Positions 37,021 to 46,478 are shown, counted from the stretch's first letter. The stretch: 64,000 nt of DNA from JAMXLO01 sp963794185 (GCA_963794185.1 CAWCDM010000103.1:6563-70562), one strand, 5' to 3'. Made by a program: numbers and translations. The notes: generated from the sequence alone by a model not told the origin.

Positions 37021-38295
37021 TCAGCGATCTTCGGAAACCGCCCCTGTTGGTTCAGGCTGCGGGAGTTCGCCGGAACCGCCGAGTTGATCATGTGCAAGCG
37101 CCGCCGCCTGAGGCGCCAGGATCCCGAACGTCCGCTCCAGGTGCCGCGGTGCCGCCACCATCAGGTGTCCCGCCCCGGCGACGATCGCCAGAAGGAGCGC
37201 CGCGGCAGCCATGAAGTAGAACACGCCGTCGATGCCGAAGCGCGCCATGAGGATCGCGCCGATGAGCGGGCCCAGCACCGAACCCAGCCCGCTCACCAGG
37301 ATGAGCCGGCCGCTTACCGCCACGACCCGATCGGCCGGCATCCGGTCGTGCGCGTGGGCGACGCAGACAGGGTAAAGGGTCGACATGAAGCCGCCAAGCA
37401 GCGCCGCGGCAGGCAGCACCACCTGCAGGGCGTGTGGCAGAAGCACCATGGCAACGGCGATGACCGCGAAGCCGAGGCCAAGCGCGGCCAGCACGGTGCG
37501 CCGGTCGAAGCGGTCCGAGATGCGGCCGACCGGGACTTGGAAGGCAAGCCCGCCAAGCACGGCCACCAGCATGAACAGGGCGATTGTGGAGCGGTCAATG
37601 TCCTCGCCCTGCATCCACGCCGGTACCAGCGAGTAGAAAGCGCCTGTGACGAGCCCGCTCAGCACGCAGCCGACGACCGCGACGGGTGCCGCGCGGGACA
37701 GGTGGCCATAGGGCAGCGTTGCGACGGCGGTCGTCGCGGGCGGTTCAGCCCGGGCTGTGCTCACCACGACCAGCGCCGACGCGAACAGGGCAACGATCGC
37801 ACTGAACGGCGCCTCCGTCTCGATCGCAGCCCGGCCGATCAGAAGCTGTCCCGCCGCAAGGGCCAGGAAGGTGCCAACCATATAGATTGCAAAAACGCGT
37901 CCGCGCGCCGACGGTTGGGCCTTGGCGTTCAGCCAGCTCTCGGTCGTGACGAAGACCCCGGCACAGCCGAATCCGACGACCGCGCGCAGGACCAGCCAGG
38001 GCAGCGGTCCCACCAGCAGCGGCATCAGTGCGGTCGCGGCGGCAACCAGGCCGGCAAACGCGGCGTAGGCGCGGATGTGCCCGACCCGTTCGATGATGCG
38101 GCCGCAACGCGTCGCGCCCAGGGTAAAGCCGACGAAATAACTGCTGAGCACCAGACCGGCCATGGTCGCGTCGAAGTTCTCGATCGCCACCCGCAGGGAG
38201 ATGAAGGTGCCGAAGAAGCCATTGGCGAGCTGGATGGCGCTCGTCGCAATGATGAGCGTCCCGATCTGGGCGCGCATCGACCCGTCCGATTGCAT
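37021..38295 (-). CDS. MFS transporter
   Basis: A 424-residue major facilitator with about twelve helices. The first half has SSYFVGFTLGATRCGRIIER, close to the loop 2-3 motif of the family, and the second half has a matching QVPVGRISDRFDRRTVLAAL segment (G-x-x-x-D-R-x-x-R/K). The segment FVTTESWLNAKAQPSARGRV is typical of the YcaD/YfkF-type subgroup. The substrate is unknown. It starts at ATG. Convergent or isolated with respect to its neighbours, separated from the methyltransferase gene by about 355 bases. Confidence 0.9.
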   Translation of the reverse strand: MQSDGSMRAQIGTLIIATSAIQLANGFFGTFISLRVAIENFDATMAGLVLSSYFVGFTLGATRCGRIIERVGHIRAYAAFAGLVAAATALMPLLVGPLPWLVLRAVVGFGCAGVFVTTESWLNAKAQPSARGRVFAIYMVGTFLALAAGQLLIGRAAIETEAPFSAIVALFASALVVVSTARAEPPATTAVATLPYGHLSRAAPVAVVGCVLSGLVTGAFYSLVPAWMQGEDIDRSTIALFMLVAVLGGLAFQVPVGRISDRFDRRTVLAALGLGFAVIAVAMVLLPHALQVVLPAAALLGGFMSTLYPVCVAHAHDRMPADRVVAVSGRLILVSGLGSVLGPLIGAILMARFGIDGVFYFMAAAALLLAIVAGAGHLMVAAPRHLERTFGILAPQAAALAHDQLGGSGELPQPEPTGAVSEDR

Positions 38296-38651
38296 CGGCT
38301 TTCCTCCCTCACGCGGCGACTACGGAGTCTCGCGCCGCAGGGCTCCGAACCGTTGCCGACTTCGTCCTCGAGAAGGTCGAGCAACACCTTCGGACAGCAC
38401 ATCACGGCAATCTTCTGCCAGCAAGGTCCTCTGGTCGTGCCGTGGCCAGCTCGTGGTCTGTCCGGTGTTCCCTAGCTCGTGGAGTGTAAGGTTATGCGGA
38501 CCACCGGAGGTGGGGAGTTGGGTGCGCCTGGGGAGCGTAAGCCGCAATACGCTCGATGCCGAACCGTTTCAGCCCGGCCGAGCTGCGTAAGCATGGTCTT
38601 CGACACGCGATCTCCGCCTTCGCCATCAGGACGTTGTGAAGCGGCGTGGCG
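38296..38651. other. Interval between MFS and methyltransferase genes
   Basis: About 355 bases, containing the MFS promoter and the downstream end of the methyltransferase operon. No gene, repeat or clear terminator recognised. Confidence 0.35.
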
Positions 38652-39569
38652 TCACCCGCCCGAGGACTTCTCCGTCTGGGCAGGCACCGGAGCCGTCGCG
38701 GCCGGCGTGGCGTGCGGCGCCGGTGTCCTGTCGATAGCGCCGGTCATCGGAATAAAGAAGACGCCCATGTCACGCTTCGAGTGGATCTTGCCCTCCGCGT
38801 CCTTGGTATACACGTACAGGACCTGTCCACGCTTGAACGGCTGGCCGATCGGGATCACCAGCCGTCCGCCAGGCTTCATCTGCTTGAACAGATCGGGCGG
38901 CGCGTATTGCGCGGCGCAGGTCACGATGATGATGTCGAAGCCGCCCTGCACCTCGGGCCAGCCGTAATAGCCGTCGCCGACCCGCGTGTGCACGTTGTCG
39001 TAGCCGAGCGGAGCGAAGATCCTGCTTACCGCCTTGCCCAGCGGTTCGATGATCTCCACCGAGTAGGCCTGCCTGACGATGCGCGAAAGCAGCGCGCTCT
39101 GAAAGCCGCTGCCGGTGCCGATCTCCAGCGTCACGTCCGTGGGTTTCGGCTGACAGACCTGCGTCATGTAGGCCTGCCCGAGATAGTCCGACAGCGCCGA
39201 CCCATACCCCAGGCCCCACGGCTTCGGCGTGTCCTCGTAGGCGTCGCCAGGCGTGGCCCGGCGCTCGGAATAGAGGTAGTGAAAATACTCGCGCGGGACG
39301 GTCTCGAAGGCCGCCATCACGGCCGGATCGGCAGTGCCCAGGCGCTCCTTCAGATAGGCCTCGATATGCCGCAGCACGCCCGGCTTGCGCTTCTGGATGG
39401 CGTCGAACTGTGCCTCGGTGAGGCTGGCCGGTCGGCCCGAGGCCGCCATCGCCGTCTCGTAGGCGGTTCTCGTCCAGGGCGGTGCGGCACGCCCCGGTCG
39501 TGCCAGGCAAAGCGCGCCGGCGGCGGAGATCACTCCGCGGCGCGTGATCGGGCCGAAAACAGTTGCCAA
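38652..39569 (-). CDS. Exported protein-L-isoaspartate O-methyltransferase-like protein
   Basis: About 305 residues. The N-terminus reads TRRGVISAAGALCLARPGRA, a short twin-arginine-type signal peptide. The body is a PCMT-like SAM-dependent methyltransferase: GQAYMTQVCQPKPTDVTLEI with motif I LEIGTGSGFQSALLSRIV, EIIEPLGKAVSRIFAPLGY (motif II), and FDIIIVTCAAQYAPPDLFKQ with MKPGGRLVIPIGQ. PCMT normally repairs isoaspartyl residues in the cytoplasm. The start is probably a TTG at 39569, overlapping the upstream membrane protein by 40 bases; the frame is open far upstream only as a shadow of that gene. The C-terminus is an Ala/Pro/Thr-rich tail. Confidence 0.8.
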   Translation of the reverse strand: MATVFGPITRRGVISAAGALCLARPGRAAPPWTRTAYETAMAASGRPASLTEAQFDAIQKRKPGVLRHIEAYLKERLGTADPAVMAAFETVPREYFHYLYSERRATPGDAYEDTPKPWGLGYGSALSDYLGQAYMTQVCQPKPTDVTLEIGTGSGFQSALLSRIVRQAYSVEIIEPLGKAVSRIFAPLGYDNVHTRVGDGYYGWPEVQGGFDIIIVTCAAQYAPPDLFKQMKPGGRLVIPIGQPFKRGQVLYVYTKDAEGKIHSKRDMGVFFIPMTGAIDRTPAPHATPAATAPVPAQTEKSSGG

Positions 39570-42022
39570 GCGCGGCTCTTCCTTGCTGCTGGGAACGACA
39601 CAAGGGCGATGACATACAGCACCGCGGCGCACAACAGAACCCGGCTGAACCCGGCTTCGCGCGCGATCAGGTTGGCGAGCGGCGTCGCCACCACCGAGAA
39701 TGCTCCGTTCAGTCCCCAGGCCCAGGGCAGGAACCCGCCGGCGCCGGTGCCCGACAGCCCGAGCGGGAACGGCAGGCCGAGCGCCAGCGATACCGGTGCC
39801 AGCACCGCCAGAACCAGCGCCGCTCGCGCCAGCCAGGGCAGGTCCAGTGTCGCGAGGATCGCCGGCTGCAGCCCCAGCAGCACTGCGGCGCACCAGGCCA
39901 GTACGACCAGGCAGGCCAGCGCGATGCCCCGGCGCGGCGACGCCGTCATGCGATCGGCCGTCATGCTGCCGGCCCCGGAGAACACCAGCATGCCGGTCAG
40001 GACCAGGGCGAAGCCGGAGGTGCGGTCGTTCAGCCACAGGCTGGCCCGCTCGATCAGGAAGATCTCGATGAACAGGAAACCCATGCCGAGCGCCGGGAAA
40101 TACACAATCGGCCGCAGCAGCCCAACCGCAGGCAGGCGCAGCCGGCGCGGCGCGGCGAGCGGTACCAGCAGCACCAGCAGCGCGAACACCGCCGCCTGCG
40201 CCAGCACGGCCAAGTTGACCAGCGCGCCGACCTCCGCCTGGGGCAGGATTTCTATCCGTTTCAGGATAGTGCCGATCTGGTCGAGGCGCAGCACGGCGTA
40301 GAAGAACGGCCGGTCGAGCGTCACCGGCGCCAGGTTGAAGGCCGCGCGCGACGGCGTTGCTGCCCCTGCCAGCACGGCCCCGGCCTCGTCCGCGATCGAA
40401 TCCTCTGGCCCGTCGGAGGTCACCTCGCCGCTCGCGAACGACACCGCCGGCAGGTCGTTGTAGATGCCGGCCCGCGCGGCCGCGAGGTCGATGCCCGGAT
40501 ACCACGACACGTCGAATGACCGCTCGTCGCAGAATCTCTTTGCCCCGGCGATCCGGTCGGCATCCCATGCCCGGTTGGACAGCAGGATCCGCACGCCCCA
40601 GGCGGACCGGTAGACCACGGTATGCGCGGGCGGGTCGTCGATGCCCGCCTCCAGCAGGGCGGCCCGTGCGGTCGCCAGCATGCGCAGGGCGTAGACCGGA
40701 AAATCGCGGATCGACACCGGGATCGACACGATGCCCCCCGGCGCGAGTGCGCGCAGGTAGCCGGCAATGGCCTCGGCGCTGAACGCCGTCCCGTTTGCTT
40801 CGGCAGCATCGAGGAAGTCGGCTGACAGATCGATTACGTCATACGCGCCGCCCTGCCGCGTGGCTGCAATGGGTCCCTCGCCGGCGAGGCTCACGCGCGG
40901 ATCGGCGGTCCAGGCGGGCGACGGTCCCAGCCCCCGTTGCAGCGACCGCAGCAGGACCGGCTCGGGCTCCAGCACGCGCACGCGCGAGGCACCAAGCGCC
41001 AGCACCTCGGCGGGCCGAAATCCGCCCGATGCGCCCGCGAGCAGCGCATCGGCGCGCGGGATCAGCCGATAGGGCAGGGCGTCCAGTGCGGCCTCGGCGT
41101 AGCCGACATCGAGCGGCGCGAGAACGGGCCGGGGCAGGGCCGCGATCCGGTTGCCGTCGCGATACAGGCCGAAGGTCTGCGGCGGCCCCGGCACGCCCAG
41201 CATGCCGGCGTTGTTGGAGATGTCGGTGTCGACGCGCTCCGTGAAGTTGTCGAGCAGCAGGTAGTCGCCGCGCGGCGCCAGCACGCTGGCCACCGGACGC
41301 GCATCGGGCGTGTGCAGCGGCGCATAGATCGCCTTGAAGTCGTTGAACTGCGCCTGGCTGTCGAGCAGTAGCAGCGCCTCGCCGCCGAGCAGCGCCACGC
41401 CGGCCGCCGCGGCACCCGTCCAGCGCCATCGGCCCGCGACGAAGCACGCGCTTGCCGCCAGCGGGACCAGCAGCAGCGGCACCAGGAAGAACGCGTGCAC
41501 GACGAACATCGCCGCCAGCACGACACCGGCGCCGAAGCCTGCGCCGGTCAGGTCGAACGCGTAGACCACGCCGATGCGATTCGGATTCAACACGAAGCTC
41601 AGGCTGACGAACGTGCCGGCCAGGAAGAAGAACGGCAGCAGGCAGGCGTAGTAGCCGGCGATGTTCCAGATCTGCGGTACCCAGGTCGCGGGGTTCTGCA
41701 ATTGCAGCGGGTTGAACGGATTGGTCGTGGTGAAGTGGAAGCCGATCGCGGCGGAGGCCACCAGCAGCGTCGGCAGCCCAGCCAGCAGCGCCTCGCCGTT
41801 GCGCGCAAAGGCGTCGCGGAACAGTGCCAGGATCACGCCGCTCAGCGCGAACCCGACCATGACGATGGAAATGACCCAGTAGCCATACTCGGACCACTTG
41901 GCGACGGCGAAATACCGGGTGAGCGCCGTTTCGTATCCCACCGCCGCCAGCGACACGAGAAACAGGGCGGCAAGGCCCATGGGGATTGGCGTGGGGGGCA
42001 TCGGCCCAATGCGCCACCTCAC
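39530..42022 (-). CDS. Large membrane protein with spermidine-synthase-like domain
   Basis: About 830 residues. Roughly residues 15-225 and 600-820 are membrane helices (LFLVSLAAVGYETALTRYFA at the start; FLFIEIFLIERASLWLNDRT, a conserved segment, near the end), with a soluble Rossmann-like domain between (FRPAEVLALGASRVRVLEPE, YDVIDLSADFLDAAEANG). This is the layout of bacterial membrane-bound spermidine-synthase-like proteins, which lack proof of polyamine synthesis. The glycine-rich SAM loop is weak (LALGA rather than G-x-G-x-G), so catalysis is doubtful. A GTG at 42022 overlaps the stop of the upstream hydrolase gene; ATGs at 42001 and 41980 are alternatives. The downstream gene is the exported methyltransferase. 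Confidence 0.8.
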   Translation of the reverse strand: MRWRIGPMPPTPIPMGLAALFLVSLAAVGYETALTRYFAVAKWSEYGYWVISIVMVGFALSGVILALFRDAFARNGEALLAGLPTLLVASAAIGFHFTTTNPFNPLQLQNPATWVPQIWNIAGYYACLLPFFFLAGTFVSLSFVLNPNRIGVVYAFDLTGAGFGAGVVLAAMFVVHAFFLVPLLLVPLAASACFVAGRWRWTGAAAAGVALLGGEALLLLDSQAQFNDFKAIYAPLHTPDARPVASVLAPRGDYLLLDNFTERVDTDISNNAGMLGVPGPPQTFGLYRDGNRIAALPRPVLAPLDVGYAEAALDALPYRLIPRADALLAGASGGFRPAEVLALGASRVRVLEPEPVLLRSLQRGLGPSPAWTADPRVSLAGEGPIAATRQGGAYDVIDLSADFLDAAEANGTAFSAEAIAGYLRALAPGGIVSIPVSIRDFPVYALRMLATARAALLEAGIDDPPAHTVVYRSAWGVRILLSNRAWDADRIAGAKRFCDERSFDVSWYPGIDLAAARAGIYNDLPAVSFASGEVTSDGPEDSIADEAGAVLAGAATPSRAAFNLAPVTLDRPFFYAVLRLDQIGTILKRIEILPQAEVGALVNLAVLAQAAVFALLVLLVPLAAPRRLRLPAVGLLRPIVYFPALGMGFLFIEIFLIERASLWLNDRTSGFALVLTGMLVFSGAGSMTADRMTASPRRGIALACLVVLAWCAAVLLGLQPAILATLDLPWLARAALVLAVLAPVSLALGLPFPLGLSGTGAGGFLPWAWGLNGAFSVVATPLANLIAREAGFSRVLLCAAVLYVIALVSFPAARKSRAWQLFSARSRAAE

Positions 42023-42900
42023 GGCCAGACGGTCCGGGCCAGGAAACCCGCCAGCAATGCGTTGAAGCGTGCGGCGTCATCGACGAACAGCGCGTGGCCG
42101 GCGTCGCTGAACACCGCGACCTGGGTCCCTGGACGGTTGCGCGCCAGGTTCGCCGCCTGCTCCGACAGCCAGCCTGGCCGTACAACGTACAGCACCGGCT
42201 TGCCGGTGGAATACAGCGCCTCGCGCCAATAGGTGCGCGGGACAGGGTAGTTCAGCAGCGCCCGGCAGGCCCGTTCCGGGGTACGCAGCGTCGCTTCCGT
42301 GAGCCTGTCCAGATAGGCATCGCTCTGCCGGCGGCGGAACATGCCGGTCACGAAGCGATGCATCGCCACATCGTGCGGCAGCACCGGCGCGACGTGATGC
42401 CTCGGCGGGGGCGGCGGCGGTGGTTCCTCGCCCACCGAATTGTCCACCAGCACAAGCCCGGCCACCTTCAGATCGCCATGCCCGCGCACGAAGGCGAGCG
42501 TGTCGAGCACGCCCAGCGACCAGCCCACCAGAACCGCCGGCACAGGCTCCAGATTCGCGATCAGCTCGGCGATGTCCTGCCCGCGCCTTCCCGGCTCATA
42601 GCCGGACGACGGCGCGTCCGAATCGCCCTGGCCGCGCGGATCGAACGCCACGACGTGATAGCGTTGCGCGAAGGCCTGGATCTGCGGCTGCCAGATCCAT
42701 GCCGGCATGGTCCAGCCCGGCACAAAGACGATCGTATGACCCGCCGGCGGCCCCGCCTCCAGATAGTGCAGCTGTACCCCGTCGCTGGTCACGAAGTACC
42801 GGCTCTGCGCCGCCGTCCCGTTATCCGCTGCCGCCGAATGCCCCAGCAGCGACGCAAGCAGGAATGCCGCGATCAGGTGCGTGCAGGATGCCATCCGCAT
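42019..42900 (-). CDS. Exported alpha/beta hydrolase
   Basis: About 293 residues, starting at an ATG (42900, or two codons later at 42894). A signal peptide (THLIAAFLLASLLGHSAAA) suggests export to the periplasm. Hydrolase motifs: the HG-like start FVPGWTMPAWIWQPQ, nucleophile elbow VLVGWSLGVLDTLAF (GxSxG, Ser about 130), and a late DAGHALFVDDAARFN (catalytic His). The PPPPPPP stretch around residue 175 is an insertion of unknown meaning. It is first in an operon with the membrane spermidine-synthase-like protein (GTGA overlap) and the exported methyltransferase. Substrate unknown. Confidence 0.85.
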   Translation of the reverse strand: MRMASCTHLIAAFLLASLLGHSAAADNGTAAQSRYFVTSDGVQLHYLEAGPPAGHTIVFVPGWTMPAWIWQPQIQAFAQRYHVVAFDPRGQGDSDAPSSGYEPGRRGQDIAELIANLEPVPAVLVGWSLGVLDTLAFVRGHGDLKVAGLVLVDNSVGEEPPPPPPPRHHVAPVLPHDVAMHRFVTGMFRRRQSDAYLDRLTEATLRTPERACRALLNYPVPRTYWREALYSTGKPVLYVVRPGWLSEQAANLARNRPGTQVAVFSDAGHALFVDDAARFNALLAGFLARTVWP

Positions 42901-42955
42901 GCGGACAGAACACCGACCTGCACCGCGTCGTGTCAATGCCCTCAGGCGGCGCGCA

Positions 42956-43660
42956 TCATCTGACGTCCGTCAGCCGATTCAGTTCGGCCGGCCGGCGCAG
43001 CACGATGAAGCCGTCCTCGACGTCCACCAGCTTGTGTTCCCGCCATACGCGAAACTGCTTGTTCACGCTCTCGCGCGTTGAGGCCACGAGGTTGCTGAGA
43101 TCGCGCTGCGACAGCTTCAGGTCGATGCGGGTGCCACTGGGACCTGGCCTGCCGTAATCCACCGCGAGCTTCAGCAGCACGCGAGCCAGGCGAACGGGGA
43201 GATCGAACAGCGCGATCTCCTCCAGCGCTGTGCTGGTCTGCCGCAGCCGGCCGCACAGCACCGAAAGCAGGCGCAGGAACAAGTCCACATTCTGCCGGAG
43301 AAAGGGCAGGAAATGGCGCCGCTCCACCACCAGCAGAAGCGTATCCTCGATCGCCGTTGCATCGGCGCTGCGCGGCTGGCCGTCCAGCAGGGCGATTTCG
43401 CCGAATATCTCGCCGGGACTGATGACGTTCAGCGTAACTTCCTTGCCGTCGCCGGAGACCGAGCTGATGCGCACGCGGCCGCGCAGCACCGCCATCAGCG
43501 CCGAGCCTTCGTCGCCGCGCTGGAAGATCGTCTGGCCACGGCGATAGCGCCGCTCGGAGGCAAAGTTCAGGATGCCGTCCAGTTCCGTCGACTGCATGGC
43601 ATCGAATAGCGGGCTGACCATCAGGGCAGCACGTTTCGCGTCGCGATCAAGCCTCGCCAC
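42956..43660 (-). CDS. Crp/Fnr-family transcriptional regulator
   Basis: A 234-residue regulator starting at GTG after GGGGAG. The N-terminal cyclic-nucleotide-binding fold shows GSALMAVLRGRVRISSVSGDG and ISPGEIFGEIALLDGQPRSA, with the phosphate-binding-cassette R-S-A of CRP-type proteins, so it may bind cAMP or a related ligand. There are no Cys residues suited to an FNR iron-sulfur cluster in the sensory part. The C-terminal winged helix has LSQRDLSNLVASTRESVNKQ. It lies 55 bases before the hydrolase operon on the same strand, so it may be co-transcribed with that operon. Confidence 0.9.
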   Translation of the reverse strand: MARLDRDAKRAALMVSPLFDAMQSTELDGILNFASERRYRRGQTIFQRGDEGSALMAVLRGRVRISSVSGDGKEVTLNVISPGEIFGEIALLDGQPRSADATAIEDTLLLVVERRHFLPFLRQNVDLFLRLLSVLCGRLRQTSTALEEIALFDLPVRLARVLLKLAVDYGRPGPSGTRIDLKLSQRDLSNLVASTRESVNKQFRVWREHKLVDVEDGFIVLRRPAELNRLTDVR

Positions 43661-43784
43661 AGGCGTCTCCCCGTCCCGTTGCCCCGCCCGGCGGTTGGTC
43701 TCGCCACGGGCGATTCCCAGGTACAGTATGCCCGTCCCTGGCGTCTATGTGGTATCACGATAGGTGACGCTGGAAGGGAACGCC

Positions 43785-44813
43785 ATGCCGGGACTGGATG
43801 AAGCGGTGTGCTATGCCATGTCGCACGAGACGCCGTGGCCGCGCGACCTGCGCGCGCATCTCGAGTCTGGCTTCTTCGAACCGCCGCCGCACAACGAAAT
43901 CCTCGGCCCGATCCGTCCGCGCGGCGGACCGAACGGGCTGATCCTGCACGGCGGAGCGGTGGTCGCGCGCTGGGGCGACACGCGGCAGGTCGATTTCACC
44001 TTCTCGGTCGCCAAGAGCTATCTCAGCCTGCTTGCCGGCATTGCAGTGGCCGATGGGCTGATCCCCGAACTCGACGAACCTGTCGGGCGCACGGTGGACG
44101 ACGGCGGGTTCGTCGGCCCGCACAACGGCGCCATCACCTGGCGACATCTGCTGCAGCAGACGTCGGAGTGGGAAGGCTCGCTGTTCGGCAAGTCGGATGT
44201 CGTAGACCGTAATCGCAATCTCGCAGCAGAGGGGAAGGCGCGCAAAGGCGATGCGCGGCCGCTGCGGGCACCGGGGAGCTTCTGGGAATACAACGACGTG
44301 CGGGTGAACCGGCTGGCGCTCGCGCTGCTGCGTCGTTTCCGCAGGCCGCTGCCCGAGGTGTTCGCCGAACGGATCATGCGCCCGATCGGTGCGTCTTCCG
44401 ACTGGAGCTGGCACGGCTACCGCACGTCGACGGTTGAGATCGACGGGCGGATGATCGAGTCGGTTTCCGGCGGCAGTCACTGGGGTGGCGGTGTCGCGAT
44501 CCACGCCGAGGACCAGACGCACATCGGAAGGCTGATGCTGCAGCGTGGCATGTGGGAGGGGCAGCGTCTGCTGCCAGAGAGCTGGATTGCCGAGTCGGTG
44601 CAGCCGTGCGCGCTCAATCCGAACTACGGACTGCTGTGGTGGCTGAACACCGGTGGCCGACGTTACCCGAGTGCAACCGTGGTGAGCTTCTTCGCGTCAG
44701 GCGCGGGCGGAAACATCACCTGGATCGATCCCGCAAATGATCTGGTGGCGGTGATGCGCTGGATGGATCCCACATCGGTCGACGGGTTCGTCAGGCTGGT
44801 GATGGGGACGTAA
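43785..44813 (+). CDS. Serine hydrolase (beta-lactamase-fold, class C-like)
   Basis: A 342-residue protein of the beta-lactamase/esterase EstB group. Start at the ATG after GGAAGGGA (43785). The S-x-x-K motif is TFSVAKSYLSLLAG (about residue 77), the Tyr motif is FWEYNDVRVNRLALAL (Y-x-N), and the third box region is SHWGGGVAIHAEDQ followed by ASGAGGNITWIDPA near the end. No signal peptide, so cytoplasmic. Substrates in this family include esters, amides and beta-lactams; the particular one is unknown. Divergent from the Crp/Fnr gene, convergent with the amidase. Confidence 0.88.
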   Translation: MPGLDEAVCYAMSHETPWPRDLRAHLESGFFEPPPHNEILGPIRPRGGPNGLILHGGAVVARWGDTRQVDFTFSVAKSYLSLLAGIAVADGLIPELDEPVGRTVDDGGFVGPHNGAITWRHLLQQTSEWEGSLFGKSDVVDRNRNLAAEGKARKGDARPLRAPGSFWEYNDVRVNRLALALLRRFRRPLPEVFAERIMRPIGASSDWSWHGYRTSTVEIDGRMIESVSGGSHWGGGVAIHAEDQTHIGRLMLQRGMWEGQRLLPESWIAESVQPCALNPNYGLLWWLNTGGRRYPSATVVSFFASGAGGNITWIDPANDLVAVMRWMDPTSVDGFVRLVMGT

Positions 44814-44822
44814 GGAAGGCGC

Positions 44823-46316
44823 TCACTCGAAGCCCAAGAACCCCGCCATCTCACTGATCGGGCGGGCTGCCTTGAGCCGCGAGAGATCGGGTACCGGCCG
44901 AGCCGTGCGCTGATCGCCGGCGAGCAGCGCCTCCAGTTCGGCCGCCACCGCAAGCACAAACGCGTCCCCGCCGCGCGGGCCGACGATCTGCAGACCGAAC
45001 GGCATGCCATGCCGATCGAGGCCCACCGGCAGCGATACGGCGGGATGACCCGGCAAGGTCACGGCATAGGCGAGCGCCAGCCAATGGAAGTATGTGCGGG
45101 TCTGCCTGCCGTCGATCTCCGTCGGGTAGAGTTCGCGCCACGGCCGCGGGCTGATCGTGATCGACGGCGTCAGGATCACGTCCCGGTCGCGGAAGAAGTC
45201 CTGCCATCGGCGGTATAGCGCCGTCTGCAGCGACTGCGCGCGCGCGACGTCCGATGCCGTGTAGCGCAGGCCTTCCTCGACATTGGCGCGCACGTTCGGC
45301 CCGACATCCTGCGGACGGGTGCGCACATTATCCGCATGGCTCGCCAGGAATCCTACGGCGCGCAGCACCTCGAACGCCTCGTCGGCGCCGATGCAATCGG
45401 GTGTGGCGTTCTCGGCGTGGGCGAAGACATGGCGGAACAGGCCGGTCTTCTCGGCGAACACATCGGCGATGTGCCGCTCGGTCGGAGCGAAGCCGAAATC
45501 CGGCGTGATTGCCACGCGCAGCCGCGACAGATCCATGCGCGCCGGTCGCGCGAAATCCTCCGGCTGCCGCACCGCGTGGCCATGCACCGTCGTGGCCAGC
45601 GGATCGCGCGCGTCGTCGCTCACCATGGTCGACAGCAGCAGGCAGAGATCGGGCACGGTGCGCGCCATCGGACCCGCCACCGACAGATTGCTCCAGCCGA
45701 GACCGCGCCGTTCGTTCGCCACCAAGCCGGGTGTCGGGCGGAACCCAACGATGCCCGCGAACGCGGCGGGATTGCGCAGGGAGCCGCCGGTGTCCGAGCC
45801 GGAGCAGATCGGCGCCATCCCGGTCGCCAGCGCCACCGCCGAACCGCCTGACGAGCCTGCCGCCGAACGCGTCGGATCGAACGGATTGCCGGTCGCGCCA
45901 TACACCGCGTTGCGCGTGTTCGCGCCGGCGCCGAACTCCGGCGTGTTGGTCTTCCCGATGACGATTGCCCCGGCCGCGCGCACCGCCGCCACAATCCGTT
46001 CGTCCGCCGCGGGGACGTGGTCGCGGAAGATCGGGCTGCCGAACGTGGTGCGCAGGCCTGCGGTTTCCTGCAGGTCTTTGATGCCGATCGGCAGGCCGTG
46101 GAGCGGAGGCAGGTCGTCACCACGCGCCACGGCTGCATCGGCTGCCTTCGCGGCACCGCGCGCGCGCTGGAAGTCGTGGGCGACCATGGCGTTGACCGCG
46201 TGATCGACTGCCTCGATGCGAGCGATGCAGCTTTCCAGCAGCTCGGCCGGCGCCAGCTTCTTCCGGCCAATCATGCGGCGGGCATCGACGGCGGTGAGGT
46301 CGCAGGGTTCGGTCAT
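44823..46316 (-). CDS. Amidase signature family enzyme
   Basis: A 497-residue cytoplasmic amidase. The Ser-cisSer-Lys triad is visible: Lys in GLPIGIKDLQETAG, the two Ser in AAGSSGGSAVALATG and CSGSDTGGSLRNPAAFAGIV. The family hydrolyses amides (GatA-like, indole acetamide, fatty amides). Motifs and length indicate a general amidase, not GatA. Begins with ATG. It is downstream of the gamma-glutamyltransferase gene on the same strand, separated by a 163-base gap that is filled mostly by an inverted repeat. Confidence 0.92.
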   Translation of the reverse strand: MTEPCDLTAVDARRMIGRKKLAPAELLESCIARIEAVDHAVNAMVAHDFQRARGAAKAADAAVARGDDLPPLHGLPIGIKDLQETAGLRTTFGSPIFRDHVPAADERIVAAVRAAGAIVIGKTNTPEFGAGANTRNAVYGATGNPFDPTRSAAGSSGGSAVALATGMAPICSGSDTGGSLRNPAAFAGIVGFRPTPGLVANERRGLGWSNLSVAGPMARTVPDLCLLLSTMVSDDARDPLATTVHGHAVRQPEDFARPARMDLSRLRVAITPDFGFAPTERHIADVFAEKTGLFRHVFAHAENATPDCIGADEAFEVLRAVGFLASHADNVRTRPQDVGPNVRANVEEGLRYTASDVARAQSLQTALYRRWQDFFRDRDVILTPSITISPRPWRELYPTEIDGRQTRTYFHWLALAYAVTLPGHPAVSLPVGLDRHGMPFGLQIVGPRGGDAFVLAVAAELEALLAGDQRTARPVPDLSRLKAARPISEMAGFLGFE

Positions 46317-46353
46317 TGCTTTACTCCGCGGCGTTCGGGGCCGTTGCAGTATC

Positions 46354-46478
46354 AGTAAGAAGATTCACCACAGAGACGCAGAGGCACAGAGCAGAAAAGA
46401 TGATGCGCTTCGCGCGAAGCGCAATTTTACACTTCTCCGCGTCTCTGCGCCTCTGCGGTGAATCTTTCTTGCTTACTT
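46354..46478. repeat. Long imperfect inverted repeat, CAGAGACGCAGAGGC type
   Basis: The left arm at about 46354-46393 (GATTCACCACAGAGACGCAG and on) pairs with the right arm at about 46433-46478, whose complement reads GATTCACCGCAGAGGCGCAG. The centre holds a perfect palindrome at 46404-46421 (GCGCTTCGCGCGAAGCGC). The CACAGAGGCACAGAG-type arm sequence recurs as an intergenic repeat in many unrelated bacterial genomes. It lies between ggt and the amidase gene and could act as a transcript hairpin or be a small non-autonomous element. Confidence 0.8.

Noticed and set aside
38652..40568. Fusion of the methyltransferase with 330 extra N-terminal residues
   Set aside because: The extra part is the out-of-frame shadow of the membrane spermidine-synthase-like gene.
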